Counted from the stretch's first letter, positions 1-9,599 are shown. The stretch: DNA of 37,686 nt from Flavobacterium tegetincola DSM 22377 (GCF_000425485.1 NZ_AUDN01000030.1:1-37686), one strand, 5' to 3'. The notes: a model not told the origin generated them from the sequence alone. Made by a program: numbers and translations.

Positions 1-43
1 AATTTTTTTATAAGATGATGGATGGCGAAGCGTAACGTCTTTG

Positions 44-101
44 GGCAAGGGTATTGTTTTTTGAATTTTATTTTCAAAATTTAAAAAACGATACTCTTGC
101 C
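44..101. repeat. 26-bp hairpin
   Basis: The arm at 44-69 pairs with the arm at 76-101. Only three positions differ from a perfect inverted repeat, and in a plus-strand RNA all three would be G-U wobbles. The loop is six bases. The stem stands just before the dispersed repeat that begins at 116. The second repeat copy near 11731 keeps only the right-arm end (TTCTTGCC), so the stem is not preserved there. It could be a terminator, the end of a mobile or structured-RNA element, or a relic. Confidence 0.5.
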
Positions 102-115
102 TTTCTTGATTTTTA

Positions 116-500
116 GAGGATGCCAAATGCTAGATGTGTAAATAGATTTGTGGATGAGGGCTAAATGGGCTGCTGAAAATGCAGTGGCATCTTCTAAAAA
201 CCATGCAAGAACTTCCGAAGTGGTTTTTGGTGTTGAAAAGCTAAAAGTTGTTAAGGTTGTGGGATTGCAAATGATTGGAGGCGGAATTAGATGAAGTAAA
301 TGTTTTAGTGAATCATTTGCGAGACCACATCTTTGTTTATGGGATTATGATTGAAAACCTGAATTTTGGGTTTTGAGGATGTTTGATTTGTATGAAGGAA
401 TTTGCTTTTATTTCGTTTAAAGCTTTTCTGTTGAAGATATTATTTGGCTATTAAAAACCATGCTGCTACTTCCGAATTGGCCTTTGTAAATAGACTTGCA
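116..500. repeat. dispersed repeat, copy A (1.5 units of about 259 bp)
   Basis: GAGGATG occurs at 116 and again at 375, 259 bases apart. About 52 bases after each comes a TGnTGAAnAT block, followed by AAAAACCATGC and CTTCCGAA. The second unit breaks off near 500. The same arrangement with the same 259-base spacing recurs at 11731-12115. In unit 1, AAAAACCA can pair with TGGTTTTT around the CTTCCGAAG core. No reading frame stays open across it, so it is either a structured non-coding element or a decayed gene. Confidence 0.6.
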
Positions 501-513
501 ACATCAACAAAAT

Positions 514-2241
514 TTATATTTTTTTAAGCGAAACTGTAAAAGTACTACCTGATCCTAGTTCACTTTTCACAGTAATTGAACCTTCCTGCGTTGCTATAAA
601 CTCCTTACTAATTGCAAGTCCAAGTCCAGTTCCTTCTTTTTTTGTACCTGGAACTCTAAAATACCGATTAAAAATCTTCGTTTGATATTGTTCTAAAATA
701 CCTTGACCGTAATCTTGAATAGAGAATAAGACCTCACTTTCATTTGACTGCAGGGAAATTGAAATGGTAGAATTTTCGTAAGAATACCGAATGGCATTTG
801 ATAAAATATTTGTGAAAACCCAAACCGTTTTCTCGAAATCAGCTTGAACTTCTGGCAGGTTTGCACTAAAAATCGTTTCTATCTTTATATTTTTCTGTTC
901 TGCTTGTATTTGTATTACATCCAAAGCTGCTTTAATAATTTTAACTGGATCATTTGAAGTCATCGTAATTTGCATATTTCCACTTTCCAATTGCGTCATA
1001 TTCAACAGTTCTCCTGTTATTTTTAAAAGTCTATTACTATCGTCCGTAATGCTGTCGATTAAATGTACTTGTTCCTCATTTAATTTTCCAATTTTATCGT
1101 TTTTAAGCAAAACAGTACTCATTTGAATTGACGAAAGGGGTGTTTTAAACTCATGTGAAACCGTCGCAATAAAATTAGTTTTAGCCACGTCCAATTCTTT
1201 AAATAAAGTTATATTTTTCAGCATAATCACTTGACCAATAAACTGTAAATCGCTTTCTCCAGTTGGTGTTATACTAATGTCAATTATCTCTTTTTCAAAA
1301 TAACTTTCCTTACTATCTGCATAAATTTTCAGCGTTTTATTCAACTTTTTTTCAACCGATGTTGCGTTATGCTCTCTAATTAAATCCCGTATTAAATCGT
1401 TGTTCAATGCCACTTCCTGAATTTGATGTCCAATAATTTTATCTGCTTTTAAACCTGTTATTTTCAGCGCTTCATCATTTACAAATAATACAACTTTATC
1501 TTCATCCAACCCAATAACAGGGTCCTGCATATTATTAATCAACGCTTCAATACGCTTTTTCCCTTTGATAATTTTCTCCATCTTACTTTCCGAATATTCT
1601 TCTAGTTTTTCTGCCATTGTATTGAAGGATTTTGCTAATTGGTCAAATTCGGTTGAACTTTCAAATCTAACTCGTTCTTTATAATTCTGATTCGCAATTT
1701 CTTTAATACTTTCGGTCAATTTTCTAATCGGATTTGCAATATTACCTGGAAGATTTACCAGCAAAACCAAAGCTACAATCAAACAAATCGTTGCAGTAAT
1801 CGAAATACGTAGAATTGCGGATTCCGCAGTCTTATTCGCAATAGTGCTTTTTCTTTCAATAGCATTCATATTAATTCGCATCAACTGTGTTATCTCTTGC
1901 CGAATTAATAAAGTAAGTGCTGTACTTTGTGGCTCTTGTTTCAAAAGTTTAATTTCTCGCGCAATCGACTCTGTTATTTCGTGTTCTCCCGGCTCTGTTA
2001 CGTTTGTTTTTTGCTTTTTTAAACTTTCTTCAAAAGATTCAAAAGTAAGTAATCCTTGTTGTAACTGATCAAGAGAAATGAACATATCACGTGAATATTC
2101 AAGTGTATTATAGTTGGCAACTAAAATATTTTTGGTGTCTTTTTTTAATGCATTTATGTAAAAAACACTCATTGTCGCCACTATAATTATCAGTGTAAAC
2201 AAAAGTCCAAGACCTAAATATAATTTTGTTTTAATTGTCAT
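514..2241 (-). CDS. Membrane sensor histidine kinase (HAMP-PAS-HisKA-HATPase), kdp-linked
   Basis: This 575-residue protein should autophosphorylate and pass phosphate to a response regulator. Visible parts in order are a membrane helix (about 7-29), a periplasmic sensor segment (30-145), a second helix (146-165), HAMP (about 166-220), PAS (about 230-345), HisKA with the phospho-His in VSHEFKTPL (H363), and a HATPase with the N box at SNAIRYS (N482), DYGQG (510-514) and GTGLGL (537-542). All catalytic motifs are intact. The gene lies 38 bases after a short KdpD on the same strand and starts with ATG. It does not resemble the DUF4118/GAF half of classical KdpD, so I take it as a stand-alone kinase that replaces it. 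The likely partner is the sigma-54 regulator at 10061-11398; this pairing is inferred from linkage only. Confidence 0.88.
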   Translation of the reverse strand: MTIKTKLYLGLGLLFTLIIIVATMSVFYINALKKDTKNILVANYNTLEYSRDMFISLDQLQQGLLTFESFEESLKKQKTNVTEPGEHEITESIAREIKLLKQEPQSTALTLLIRQEITQLMRINMNAIERKSTIANKTAESAILRISITATICLIVALVLLVNLPGNIANPIRKLTESIKEIANQNYKERVRFESSTEFDQLAKSFNTMAEKLEEYSESKMEKIIKGKKRIEALINNMQDPVIGLDEDKVVLFVNDEALKITGLKADKIIGHQIQEVALNNDLIRDLIREHNATSVEKKLNKTLKIYADSKESYFEKEIIDISITPTGESDLQFIGQVIMLKNITLFKELDVAKTNFIATVSHEFKTPLSSIQMSTVLLKNDKIGKLNEEQVHLIDSITDDSNRLLKITGELLNMTQLESGNMQITMTSNDPVKIIKAALDVIQIQAEQKNIKIETIFSANLPEVQADFEKTVWVFTNILSNAIRYSYENSTISISLQSNESEVLFSIQDYGQGILEQYQTKIFNRYFRVPGTKKEGTGLGLAISKEFIATQEGSITVKSELGSGSTFTVSLKKI

Positions 2242-2279
2242 TTGTGCCCGTTTTAATTTTAAAAAAAAATGTAAATTAT

Positions 2280-3407
2280 TTAGGATAAAATAATTAAGTC
2301 GGTATTGTTCGTTGATAATTTATGTAGTAATTTGTTAAAAATACTTGTGGACAGAATAATGGTCCATATAGAAAAACGAGGAACTCCAATACACACTGTT
2401 GTAATCTTTCGTTCATCCACTTGCTCTATTATCGCTTTTGCTATTGACGTGTTTTTTACTTTAATAATTTCAGCACCTAACTGGGTAGCTAATTTAAAAT
2501 TATTAATCAGATGACGTTGTTTATTAAGTGCAATTTTATTTGGGTCTTCTTTAGGCGTTTCAACATATAGAACAAACCACTTACTGTGGTAATAATTTGC
2601 CAATCGAGCGGTTTTCCGAATTACAATTTTAGCTGTTTTTTCATTACTACTGATGCAAGCCAAAAATTTATCTTGTCTTATCGTGGATGTTCGTATAACT
2701 TCCGTTTCTACTTTTCGATTTACTTGTGAGGCCACTTCTTTCAGTGCTAGTTCTCGCAATTGCAGAATGTGGTCGCTTTTAAAAAAATTATTTAGTGCCG
2801 TTTTGATTTTGTCTTCTGGATAAATTTTTCCTTCCTTTAATCGGTCTATTAATTCCTCTGAAGTCAAGTCGATATTCACTACTTCATCGGCTTGCGCCAA
2901 AACCAGGTCCGGTACTCTTTCTTGGACTTCAATTCCCGTAATTTTTTTAACTTCTTCGTTTAAACTCTCAATATGTTGAATATTTACAGCTGAAATCACG
3001 TTTATTCCCGCATCTAAAATTTCAAAAACATCCTGCCATCTTTTCTCGTTCTCACTTCCTTCGATGTTGGTATGAGCCAATTCATCTACAATAACCACTT
3101 CAGGTCGCAAACTGATAATAGCATGTACGTCCATTTCTTCCAACTCTTTTCCTTTATAAAAAAGTTTTCGACGTGGGATGATTGGTAAACCTTCTAATAA
3201 TTCATGCGTTTCCTTTCGATTATGCGTTTCAATAAAACCAATTTTTACATCAATGCCATTTTTCAAAAGGGTTCGAGTTTCTTGAAGCATACGATACGTT
3301 TTTCCAACGCCGGCACTCATTCCAATGTACACTTTAAATTTTCCACGACGGGATTTTTGAATTAAGTCTAGGAAATGTTGGGCATTTTGTTGTTTTTCTG
3401 GTTCCAT
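2280..3407 (-). CDS. kdpD: Short KdpD: sensor domain plus universal stress domain, no kinase
   Basis: The 375-residue product matches the N-terminal cytoplasmic half of KdpD. The KdpD sensor domain (about 20-225) has Walker A GMSAGVGKT (29-37) and Walker B VVIVDELAHTN (104-114). A UspA-like domain follows (about 245-375). The four membrane helices, GAF and kinase domains of E. coli KdpD are absent. Short KdpD forms are known in other bacteria, for example cyanobacteria. I chose ATG 3407. A GTG at 3428 would add seven residues but lies inside an intergenic repeat. The gene sits between the porin and the separate kinase, so it may modulate that kinase or act as a free K+/turgor or nucleotide-binding sensor. 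The role is inferred; the family call is firm. Confidence 0.9.
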   Translation of the reverse strand: MEPEKQQNAQHFLDLIQKSRRGKFKVYIGMSAGVGKTYRMLQETRTLLKNGIDVKIGFIETHNRKETHELLEGLPIIPRRKLFYKGKELEEMDVHAIISLRPEVVIVDELAHTNIEGSENEKRWQDVFEILDAGINVISAVNIQHIESLNEEVKKITGIEVQERVPDLVLAQADEVVNIDLTSEELIDRLKEGKIYPEDKIKTALNNFFKSDHILQLRELALKEVASQVNRKVETEVIRTSTIRQDKFLACISSNEKTAKIVIRKTARLANYYHSKWFVLYVETPKEDPNKIALNKQRHLINNFKLATQLGAEIIKVKNTSIAKAIIEQVDERKITTVCIGVPRFSIWTIILSTSIFNKLLHKLSTNNTDLIILS

Positions 3408-3419
3408 ATGAGAAGTTTT

Positions 3420-3580
3420 ATTTGCCACGAAGACACAAAGTCACGAATATTTTTTTAAAATTAAATTTATTAAAATGCTGCTGTATTTTTTCTACGAAGA
3501 AAATTTAAATAGCAATTATTAAAAGCACAAAGTTTTACTATAAAACTTGTAAAACTTTGTGCCTTTGTGGCAAAAACTTT
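3420..3580. repeat. porin-kdpD intergenic inverted repeat
   Basis: This spacer is built of CACGAAGACACAAAG / CTTTGTGCCTTTGTGG-type sequence. TTTGCCAC at 3421-3428 faces TTTGTGGCAAA at 3565-3575 in inverted orientation. From memory, this motif family is frequent between Flavobacterium genes. It reaches the alternative GTG start of the KdpD gene. Confidence 0.5.
3525..3562 (-). terminator. hairpin downstream of the porin gene
   Basis: A perfect 14-bp stem (3525-3538 with 3549-3562) has a 10-base loop and lies 22 bases past the porin stop codon. On the minus strand it is followed by CTTTTAATAA, a weak T-run. It could end or attenuate transcription before kdpD. Confidence 0.55.
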
Positions 3581-3583
3581 AAT

Positions 3584-4669
3584 TTAAAACTTAATCGCCA
3601 ACGAAGTTACTACTGAAAAGCTATTGTCCGATATTTCGGCCGTATTTTTTGCGAAAATCGCATCTTCGCTACTGTAATTTTTGACTTCCGTTCTCCACAT
3701 TAAATTTGGAGTAATTTTATAATCTGCATTTAAGGAAATGCCATAGGTTTCAAAACCATTTTGAGTTCCTGTAGCAATGATTACGCCTTTTTTATCTTGG
3801 TAATATTCTCCTCTTAGGGCAAAATTTAATTTTTCAGTTGCCATAAGTTGTGCCATTACAGAAGCTGCGCACCATTTATTAAAGTCGTCACTTTGAGGAG
3901 CAGCTTGTTCCCAACCCATATCAAATCCTGCTAAAAGTTTTACTTTACTTGTTAAATCAAAAGCAACATAGAAATCGTGGAAATAACGTTTTTGACGCAA
4001 GTCGTCTGGTTTGTCATTTCCAATAAACGAACTGCTGTTTAGCGAAAATTTTGATGAAGGTCTGTAGACAATTTGATGTCCAAAACCGGGTGTTGTGTTT
4101 CCATCGACACGCTGAATTCTTTGCCATCCATTAAGATACAAACCAGTTAATTCCCATTGCCCACTTGGAGAAATGTACGTAATTTTGGCGCCAGCCTCAA
4201 AATAAGGCGAATTTTCAGCCATAATACTTCTTGTCAAAGTAAAGCAATCTGCTCCAACGGCACTTTCATAACCGATATGCGAAGGTAAAATTCCTGCAGT
4301 AATCCATAAATTTTGGCTTTTTCCAACTTTGAAACCAACATTGGCTTCGTAAATATTTTTCAAAACTCCAGGTTCTGCTGCATAATTTGCATTCATGTAT
4401 GAACCGGCGGCCAAAGCTAAATTGGCACGGACTTTTTCAGTTTCATAATTTGCTTTTACAAATCCCAAATTCAAACTCACTTCATTATTTCGGTTGTGGC
4501 TGTATATAAATCCGGGACGGGTATTGTTGTCGGGATTATTAGCATCGTATTGAAAGTAGGTTTCAGCATAACCGCTGATGGTAAATGGATTTTTAGGTTG
4601 ATCTTCTTGTGCAAAAACTACAGCTGAAAAACAGAATGTTAATGCAGCTAGACTAATTTTAGTATTCAT
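3584..4669 (-). CDS. Outer-membrane beta-barrel porin (OmpL/BBP2-like)
   Basis: The 361-residue protein has a Sec signal peptide (1-20, cleavage likely after VVFA before QED). It then shows alternating aromatic and polar strands throughout, such as ISGYAETYFQYD at the start of the mature part, and ends in Phe (SLAIKF) as outer-membrane barrels do. The length fits a 14-18-strand barrel. I judge it closest to the putative beta-barrel porin-2 family common in Bacteroidetes. It lies between kdpC and the short kdpD, so it probably gives K+ or a counter-ion passage through the outer membrane under K+ limitation. That role is inferred from position. A terminator-like hairpin separates it from kdpC. 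ATG start at 4669. Confidence 0.78.
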   Translation of the reverse strand: MNTKISLAALTFCFSAVVFAQEDQPKNPFTISGYAETYFQYDANNPDNNTRPGFIYSHNRNNEVSLNLGFVKANYETEKVRANLALAAGSYMNANYAAEPGVLKNIYEANVGFKVGKSQNLWITAGILPSHIGYESAVGADCFTLTRSIMAENSPYFEAGAKITYISPSGQWELTGLYLNGWQRIQRVDGNTTPGFGHQIVYRPSSKFSLNSSSFIGNDKPDDLRQKRYFHDFYVAFDLTSKVKLLAGFDMGWEQAAPQSDDFNKWCAASVMAQLMATEKLNFALRGEYYQDKKGVIIATGTQNGFETYGISLNADYKITPNLMWRTEVKNYSSEDAIFAKNTAEISDNSFSVVTSLAIKF

Positions 4670-4702
4670 TATTATAATTGTTAGTTTAATTTTTAAAAAA
4701 AG

Positions 4703-4722
4703 GGAGGTTTGGCAAAACCTCC
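4703..4722 (-). terminator. terminator between kdpC and the porin gene
   Basis: GGAGGTTT (4703-4710) pairs with AAACCTCC (4715-4722). On the minus strand the stem is followed by seven Ts (4695-4701). It lies 18 bases past the kdpC stop codon, a standard intrinsic terminator that would make kdpFABC a unit apart from, or more strongly expressed than, porin-kdpD-kinase. Confidence 0.75.
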
Positions 4723-4740
4723 CCGGCTCTGTTAATTGGT

Positions 4741-5301
4741 TTATTTTAGTTGGTCTAGCGCAATGTTTAGTTTTAAAACGTTGATTTTTGTTGGTCCAAA
4801 AGCTCCTAATAAAGGATGTTCTGTATTAGCATCAATTAAAGTAATCAATTTTTCGCTGTCGATATTTCTTGCTTTTTGGATTCGATCCACTTGTACTTTC
4901 GCGCTCGAAACTGAAATATTGGGGTCTAAACCACTACCACTTGCAGTTACTAAATCTACAGGCACTTCTGATTTTTTCACCGTTGGATTTTTAAGCAAAA
5001 ATGTGTCAATTCTGCCTTGTACTACGGCTAAATATTCTTCATTTGAAGCGCCTTTGTTACTGGCTCCTGAACCAGCAGCGTTATAGTCTATAGCAGATGG
5101 TCTTCCCCAAAAGTATATGTCTTTTGTAAAAGTTTGTCCAATATTTGAATACCCTTGACTTTGCTTATACGCAACCATTTCACCTTTGCCTTTATTTGGC
5201 GCAAGTTGTGCAATTGCCCAAACCGATAATGGATAAATTACTACGAAAAGCACGAGTAACACGACGGTCATTCTAATTCCTTTTATTAAATTTTCTTTCA
5301 T
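4741..5301 (-). CDS. kdpC: K+-transporting ATPase subunit C
   Basis: This 186-residue subunit stabilises the KdpB-KdpA complex. A single N-terminal membrane helix (about 10-32) is followed by a periplasmic domain. That domain carries KdpC hallmarks: GQTFTKDIYFWGRPSAIDYN (about 51-70), the Ala/Gly/Ser-Asn-rich segment after it, and ASGSGLDPNIS. Length is normal for the family. It starts 14 bases after kdpB and is followed by a terminator. Identification is secure. Confidence 0.96.
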   Translation of the reverse strand: MKENLIKGIRMTVVLLVLFVVIYPLSVWAIAQLAPNKGKGEMVAYKQSQGYSNIGQTFTKDIYFWGRPSAIDYNAAGSGASNKGASNEEYLAVVQGRIDTFLLKNPTVKKSEVPVDLVTASGSGLDPNISVSSAKVQVDRIQKARNIDSEKLITLIDANTEHPLLGAFGPTKINVLKLNIALDQLK

Positions 5302-5315
5302 AATTTCTAGTATTA

Positions 5316-7325
5316 TTAAATAAATAATGCGACGATGATATCAATCAATTTGATACCTATAAATGGTACAATAATTCCTCCTACACCAAAAAGCAAGAGG
5401 TTTCTTCTTAATAAAGCACTTGCACCAATTGGTTTATAACTGACTCCTTTTAAAGCTAGCGGAATCAAGAAAGGAATAATAATCGCATTGAATATTACCG
5501 CTGAAAGTATCGCACTTTCTGGACTGTGTAAATGCATAATGTTTAATCCTTGAAGCGCTGGAATTGCGGTAATAAACAAGGCCGGAATGATGGCAAAATA
5601 TTTAGCAACGTCATTCGCAATACTAAACGTAGTCAACGTTCCACGCGTCATTAAAAGCTGTTTTCCAATTTCAACAATCTCTATTAATTTGGTGGGGTCA
5701 TTGTCTAAATCGACCATATTACCCGCTTCTTTTGCAGCTTGCGTTCCGCTGTTCATTGCCACGCCAACATCTGCTTGAGCCAAAGCGGGTGCGTCATTTG
5801 TTCCATCTCCCATCATGGCGACCAGTCGACCTGCCATTTGTTCTTGTTTAATGTAATTCATCTTGTCTTCCGGTTTCGCTTCGGCAATAAAGTCGTCCAC
5901 ACCTGCTTTTTCAGCGATAAATTTGGCAGTCAACGGATTATCTCCTGTAACCATTACCGTTTTGATACCCATTTTGCGCAATCGTTCAAAACGTTCGAAC
6001 ATTCCAGCTTTAATGATGTCTTGCAATTCAATTACACCCAATGCCACTTCATTTTCAGAAACTACTAATGGCGTTCCTCCATTTTCAGCAATTGTTGTAA
6101 CTTGAGCTAGTAATTCTTCAGGAAAAGGATTCCCCGCTTTTATTACCATATTTTTTATAGCATCGGTAGCTCCTTTTCTAATTCTAGTGTTGTCAAAATT
6201 GATTCCTGAACTTCTTGTCTCGGCCGTGAATTTTATAAACTGGGGATTATTTACTTGCAAAGTCGAAGAATCTATTTTTGCCAGTTCGACAATCGACTTC
6301 CCTTCTGGTGTTTCATCCGACATTGAACTCAAAACTGCAGCTCTAATTAATTGTGCTTCTGAAATTCCAGGAGCTGGATAAAAATGGGTCGCTTTTCGGT
6401 TTCCAATAGTTATTGTTCCCGTTTTATCTAAAAGCAAAACGTCAATATCTCCAGCCGTTTCAACCGCTCTACCACTTTTCGTAATTACATTCGCTCTCAA
6501 AGCACGGTCCATTCCGGCAATACCTATTGCTGATAATAATCCTCCAATGGTTGTTGGAATCAAACAAACAAAAAGTGCAATAAATGATGCGATGGTAATG
6601 TTGACATTTGAATAATCCGCGAATGGTTTTAAAGTCACACAAACGATGATGAATACCAATGTAAATCCCGCAAGCAAAATGGTTAAAGCGATTTCATTTG
6701 GCGTTTTTTGGCGTGAAGCTCCTTCTACTAAAGCAATCATTTTATCTAAAAAACTTTCGCCTGGTTCATTAGTAACTTCAACTACGATTCGGTCTGACAA
6801 TACTTTTGTACCCCCCGTAACCGAACTTTTATCACCGCCCGATTCACGAATTACGGGAGCCGATTCACCTGTAATGGCACTTTCATCAATTGTAGCTAAA
6901 CCTTCCACAATTTCACCATCCGTTGGAATGATGTCTCCGGCTTCGCACACAAACAAATCACGTTTTTTAAGTTGGGATGACGATATTTTTTCACCACTTT
7001 TTAAAGTCGCGGGCGTTTCTTCCCTTGTTTTTCGCAAACTGTCGGCTTGTGCTTTTCCTCTTGCTTCGGCAATTGCTTCGGCAAAATTTGCAAACAGTAG
7101 CGTCAATAATAACACAAGAAATACGACAAAATTATATCCAAAACTACCTTGCGAAGTTTCGCCTGTCAATGTCCAAAGAGAGACAATTAGCATCACGAAT
7201 GTTCCAATTTCTACGGTAAACATCACAGGGTTTCGAAACATAAGTTTCGGATTCAATTTCACAAAAGACTGCAGCAAGGCTGGTTTTATAATGTCTTTTT
7301 GAAATAATGATTGGTCTTTATTCAT
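5316..7325 (-). CDS. kdpB: K+-transporting P-type ATPase subunit B
   Basis: This is the ATP-hydrolysing P-type subunit of the high-affinity K+ pump. The 669-residue product has the actuator motif TGES (152-155; the Ser corresponds to the inhibitory phosphoserine of E. coli KdpB), the membrane motif [13 protein letters not shown] (256-268), the phosphorylation motif DKTGT (D300), and the hinge GDGTND (506-511). All catalytic residues are present and the length is typical. It lies 12 bases after kdpA and 14 before kdpC, consistent with one transcript. ATG start at 7325. Confidence 0.98.
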   Translation of the reverse strand: MNKDQSLFQKDIIKPALLQSFVKLNPKLMFRNPVMFTVEIGTFVMLIVSLWTLTGETSQGSFGYNFVVFLVLLLTLLFANFAEAIAEARGKAQADSLRKTREETPATLKSGEKISSSQLKKRDLFVCEAGDIIPTDGEIVEGLATIDESAITGESAPVIRESGGDKSSVTGGTKVLSDRIVVEVTNEPGESFLDKMIALVEGASRQKTPNEIALTILLAGFTLVFIIVCVTLKPFADYSNVNITIASFIALFVCLIPTTIGGLLSAIGIAGMDRALRANVITKSGRAVETAGDIDVLLLDKTGTITIGNRKATHFYPAPGISEAQLIRAAVLSSMSDETPEGKSIVELAKIDSSTLQVNNPQFIKFTAETRSSGINFDNTRIRKGATDAIKNMVIKAGNPFPEELLAQVTTIAENGGTPLVVSENEVALGVIELQDIIKAGMFERFERLRKMGIKTVMVTGDNPLTAKFIAEKAGVDDFIAEAKPEDKMNYIKQEQMAGRLVAMMGDGTNDAPALAQADVGVAMNSGTQAAKEAGNMVDLDNDPTKLIEIVEIGKQLLMTRGTLTTFSIANDVAKYFAIIPALFITAIPALQGLNIMHLHSPESAILSAVIFNAIIIPFLIPLALKGVSYKPIGASALLRRNLLLFGVGGIIVPFIGIKLIDIIVALFI

Positions 7326-7337
7326 TTTAAATTCTTT

Positions 7338-9026
7338 TTAGTAAATGGTAAAATATTCAGCTATCGGTCCTAATGCTAACACAGGGAAAAAGGCTAGCGC
7401 GGCAATAATCACAATCACAGTCAAGGTTACTACACCAAAAGTAGCGGTATCCGTTTTCAAGGTTCCGTCGCCTTCTGGTATGAATTTTTTCTGTGCCAAT
7501 AAACCAGCAATAGCTACGGGTCCGATTATGGGTAGAAAACGTGCTAAAACCAAGACGATTCCTGTGGACACATTCCACCACACGGTGTTGTCGCCCAAAC
7601 CTTCAAATCCACTACCGTTATTTGCCGAAGCAGAAGTAAATTCATACAGCATTTCGCTCAAACCGTGAAATCCTGGATTATTTAAGGTTGCTGTTCCATA
7701 TTCAGGCATTGCAGCGGTTAATGCAGTACCTACTAAAATTAAAAACGGGTGCATTAATGCGATAATCATTGCAATTTTCATTTCCCTGGCTTCGACTTTT
7801 TTACCAAAGAATTCGGGCGTCCTTCCTACCATCAATCCACTAATGAAAACCGCAAGAATTATGAAGATAAAGAAGTTCAAAATTCCAACTCCAACACCAC
7901 CATAAAAGCTGTTAATCATCATGGCAAGAAGTTCGTTCATTCCTGAAAGAGGCATTGTACTGTCGTGCATAGAATTTACAGAACCCGTGGAAATTACCGT
8001 TGTAGCGATACTCCAGTATCCTGTGGCTGCAGCGCCAATACGGGTTTCTTTACCTTCCATAGCACCAAGCGAAGTATCTATTCCCATTTTTTCTATCATC
8101 GGATTTCCTTGCATTTCGCCAATGACGTTTGGAATGGCTAAAGCCAAGAAACCAACGGTCATTACACCGAAAATCATCCAAGAAAATTTTCTTCTTTTGA
8201 TGAAAAATCCGAAAGCAAAAATCATTGCAAAGGGAATAATCATTTGAGCCCACATTTCTAACATGTTTGAGAAATAAGTAGGGTTTTCAAAGGGATGTGC
8301 TCCATTTGTACCGAAAAATCCACCCCCGTTTGTACCAATGTGTTTGATGGCCACAAAACCTGCTGCTGGCCCACGAGATACTTCTTGTACATTTCCTTCT
8401 AACGTAGTAATGCTGTCTTTTCCTTCAAATGTCATCGGCGTTCCTTGAAATACCAATAAAATAGCGACAACGAAAGAAAGTGGCAATAAAATACGCGTAC
8501 AAGATTTCATAAAATAGGCGTAGAAATTTCCTAAAGCTGTTGTCGATTTGTCTCTAAAAGCTCTGAAAACTACTACTGCCGCCGCCATTCCGGTTCCTGC
8601 ACTTACAAATTGCAAGAACATTAACCAAAACTGTCCCAAATAACTCAGTCCTGATTCTCCTGAATAATGTTGCAAATTGCAATTCACGACAAATGAAATC
8701 ACCGTATTAAAAGCTAAATCGGCTGACATACTTGGATTTCCATCCGGATTCATTGGTAAATTTCCTTGCGTCATTAAGATGATCATTCCTAACACAAACC
8801 AAATTAAATTGATGGTTAATAAGGCTTTCAAGTGTTGTTTCCAATCCATTTCTTCGTCCGGATTGACACCGCTCAATTTGAAAAACATTTTTTCAAGCGG
8901 ATTGAAGATAAAATCGAGCCACGTTTTTTCGAGTCCGTAGACCTTGGAAATATATTTTCCTAACGGAATTGCGAGTGCCAGCGTCAGCAAAAACATCGCA
9001 AAAATTCCTACTATTTCTGTATTCAT
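7338..9026 (-). CDS. kdpA: K+-transporting ATPase subunit A
   Basis: KdpA is the K+-selective channel-like subunit, related to Trk/Ktr transporters. This 562-residue protein has the four pore-loop regions: CNLQHYSGESGLS (116-128), IGTNGGGFFGTN (230-241), GSVNSMHDS (348-356) and SANNGSGF (467-474), with about ten membrane helices. Length matches the family. It starts 25 bases after kdpF and ends 12 bases before kdpB. Confidence 0.98.
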   Translation of the reverse strand: MNTEIVGIFAMFLLTLALAIPLGKYISKVYGLEKTWLDFIFNPLEKMFFKLSGVNPDEEMDWKQHLKALLTINLIWFVLGMIILMTQGNLPMNPDGNPSMSADLAFNTVISFVVNCNLQHYSGESGLSYLGQFWLMFLQFVSAGTGMAAAVVVFRAFRDKSTTALGNFYAYFMKSCTRILLPLSFVVAILLVFQGTPMTFEGKDSITTLEGNVQEVSRGPAAGFVAIKHIGTNGGGFFGTNGAHPFENPTYFSNMLEMWAQMIIPFAMIFAFGFFIKRRKFSWMIFGVMTVGFLALAIPNVIGEMQGNPMIEKMGIDTSLGAMEGKETRIGAAATGYWSIATTVISTGSVNSMHDSTMPLSGMNELLAMMINSFYGGVGVGILNFFIFIILAVFISGLMVGRTPEFFGKKVEAREMKIAMIIALMHPFLILVGTALTAAMPEYGTATLNNPGFHGLSEMLYEFTSASANNGSGFEGLGDNTVWWNVSTGIVLVLARFLPIIGPVAIAGLLAQKKFIPEGDGTLKTDTATFGVVTLTVIVIIAALAFFPVLALGPIAEYFTIY

Positions 9027-9051
9027 TTTTTAGTATTAAGGGTTAATTGAT

Positions 9052-9129
9052 TTAAAATTTTTCGGGTTTAATCAATACATAACAGATGTAGATAAACACG
9101 CCAATTGCAATTATAAATAGTGCTGCCAT
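9052..9129 (-). CDS. kdpF: Small K+-ATPase subunit F
   Basis: A 25-residue single-helix peptide ends in the KdpF-typical VLIKPEKF, compared with LxPERF in enterobacteria. It lies just before kdpA and six bases after the preceding gene. In E. coli KdpF stabilises the complex as a lipid-like peptide. ATG start at 9129, TAA stop at 9052-9054. Confidence 0.9.
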   Translation of the reverse strand: MAALFIIAIGVFIYICYVLIKPEKF

Positions 9130-9135
9130 AATTTT

Positions 9136-9495
9136 TTAGTTTTCTAATATTGTTTTGAGATAACCTTCTCGTGATTCTTTAGAGAGAAAATCTAAATGTT
9201 TTTTCAAACTTGCTGGATTTTCTTGAGCGATTAACTCGGCAAAAAATTCGTTTTCAATGGCGTTTTTAGTGTAATGATTGCCACTTTCATAAAGCATATT
9301 AATTACCTTCATTACTTCTCTTGCCATATTCACTTCTTCTGGTTCAGCAGCATTCATTTTTTCTATGCAAAAGTGAGCGGTTCGCTTTAATAAAATATAC
9401 TGCGTGAGCGTCTCGTCTTTTGCTTCCTCAAAGTCCATCCATGTTTTTGACGCAGGAACCCATTGTAGAATAGTTTCAAAAATTTTAGTTTTCAT
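9136..9495 (-). CDS. Conserved small soluble protein in the kdp operon
   Basis: This 119-residue, probably all-helical soluble protein has no signal peptide or membrane segment. I do not recognise a named family. Its C-terminal half (ESGNHYTKNAIENEFF) aligns with that of the first protein of the operon (QKGNAYTQNLVANVF), so the two appear to be diverged paralogues. It begins two bases after the 27-residue peptide and ends six bases before kdpF, so it is clearly co-transcribed. A regulatory or assembly role for the pump is possible but not shown by any motif. Confidence 0.8.
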   Translation of the reverse strand: MKTKIFETILQWVPASKTWMDFEEAKDETLTQYILLKRTAHFCIEKMNAAEPEEVNMAREVMKVINMLYESGNHYTKNAIENEFFAELIAQENPASLKKHLDFLSKESREGYLKTILEN

Positions 9496-9497
9496 TT

Positions 9498-9581
9498 CTA
9501 AATTTTGTCAAAATAATTAATTGAGGCATAAAGCAGCCCAAAGCATAATAATCCGAGTACCAAAAGGATAATTGTTAACAT
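9498..9581 (-). CDS. 27-residue membrane peptide, kdp operon
   Basis: An ATG start (9581) to TAG stop (9498-9500) encodes a peptide that is mostly one hydrophobic helix (LTIILLVLGLLCFGLLY), ending in SINYFDKI. It is tightly packed between two operon genes (18 and 2 bases). It resembles KdpF in size and topology but lacks the KPEKF tail, so it may be a second small subunit. The coding call rests on position, spacing and composition. Confidence 0.7.
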   Translation of the reverse strand: MLTIILLVLGLLCFGLLYASINYFDKI

Positions 9582-9599
9582 AATTAATGTGATTTAGGA

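Larger units (their letters stand above)
1..513. other. gene-free stretch at the window start
   Basis: I find no convincing coding region here. It contains a long imperfect hairpin (44-101) followed by one copy of a dispersed repeat (about 116-500), each described separately. The histidine kinase gene on the minus strand ends at 514 and no clear terminator follows it. Confidence 0.6.

Noticed and set aside
3408..3428. GTG start for the short KdpD
   Set aside because: The extra seven codons fall in a repeat-derived spacer; ATG 3407 is immediately available and keeps the whole domain.
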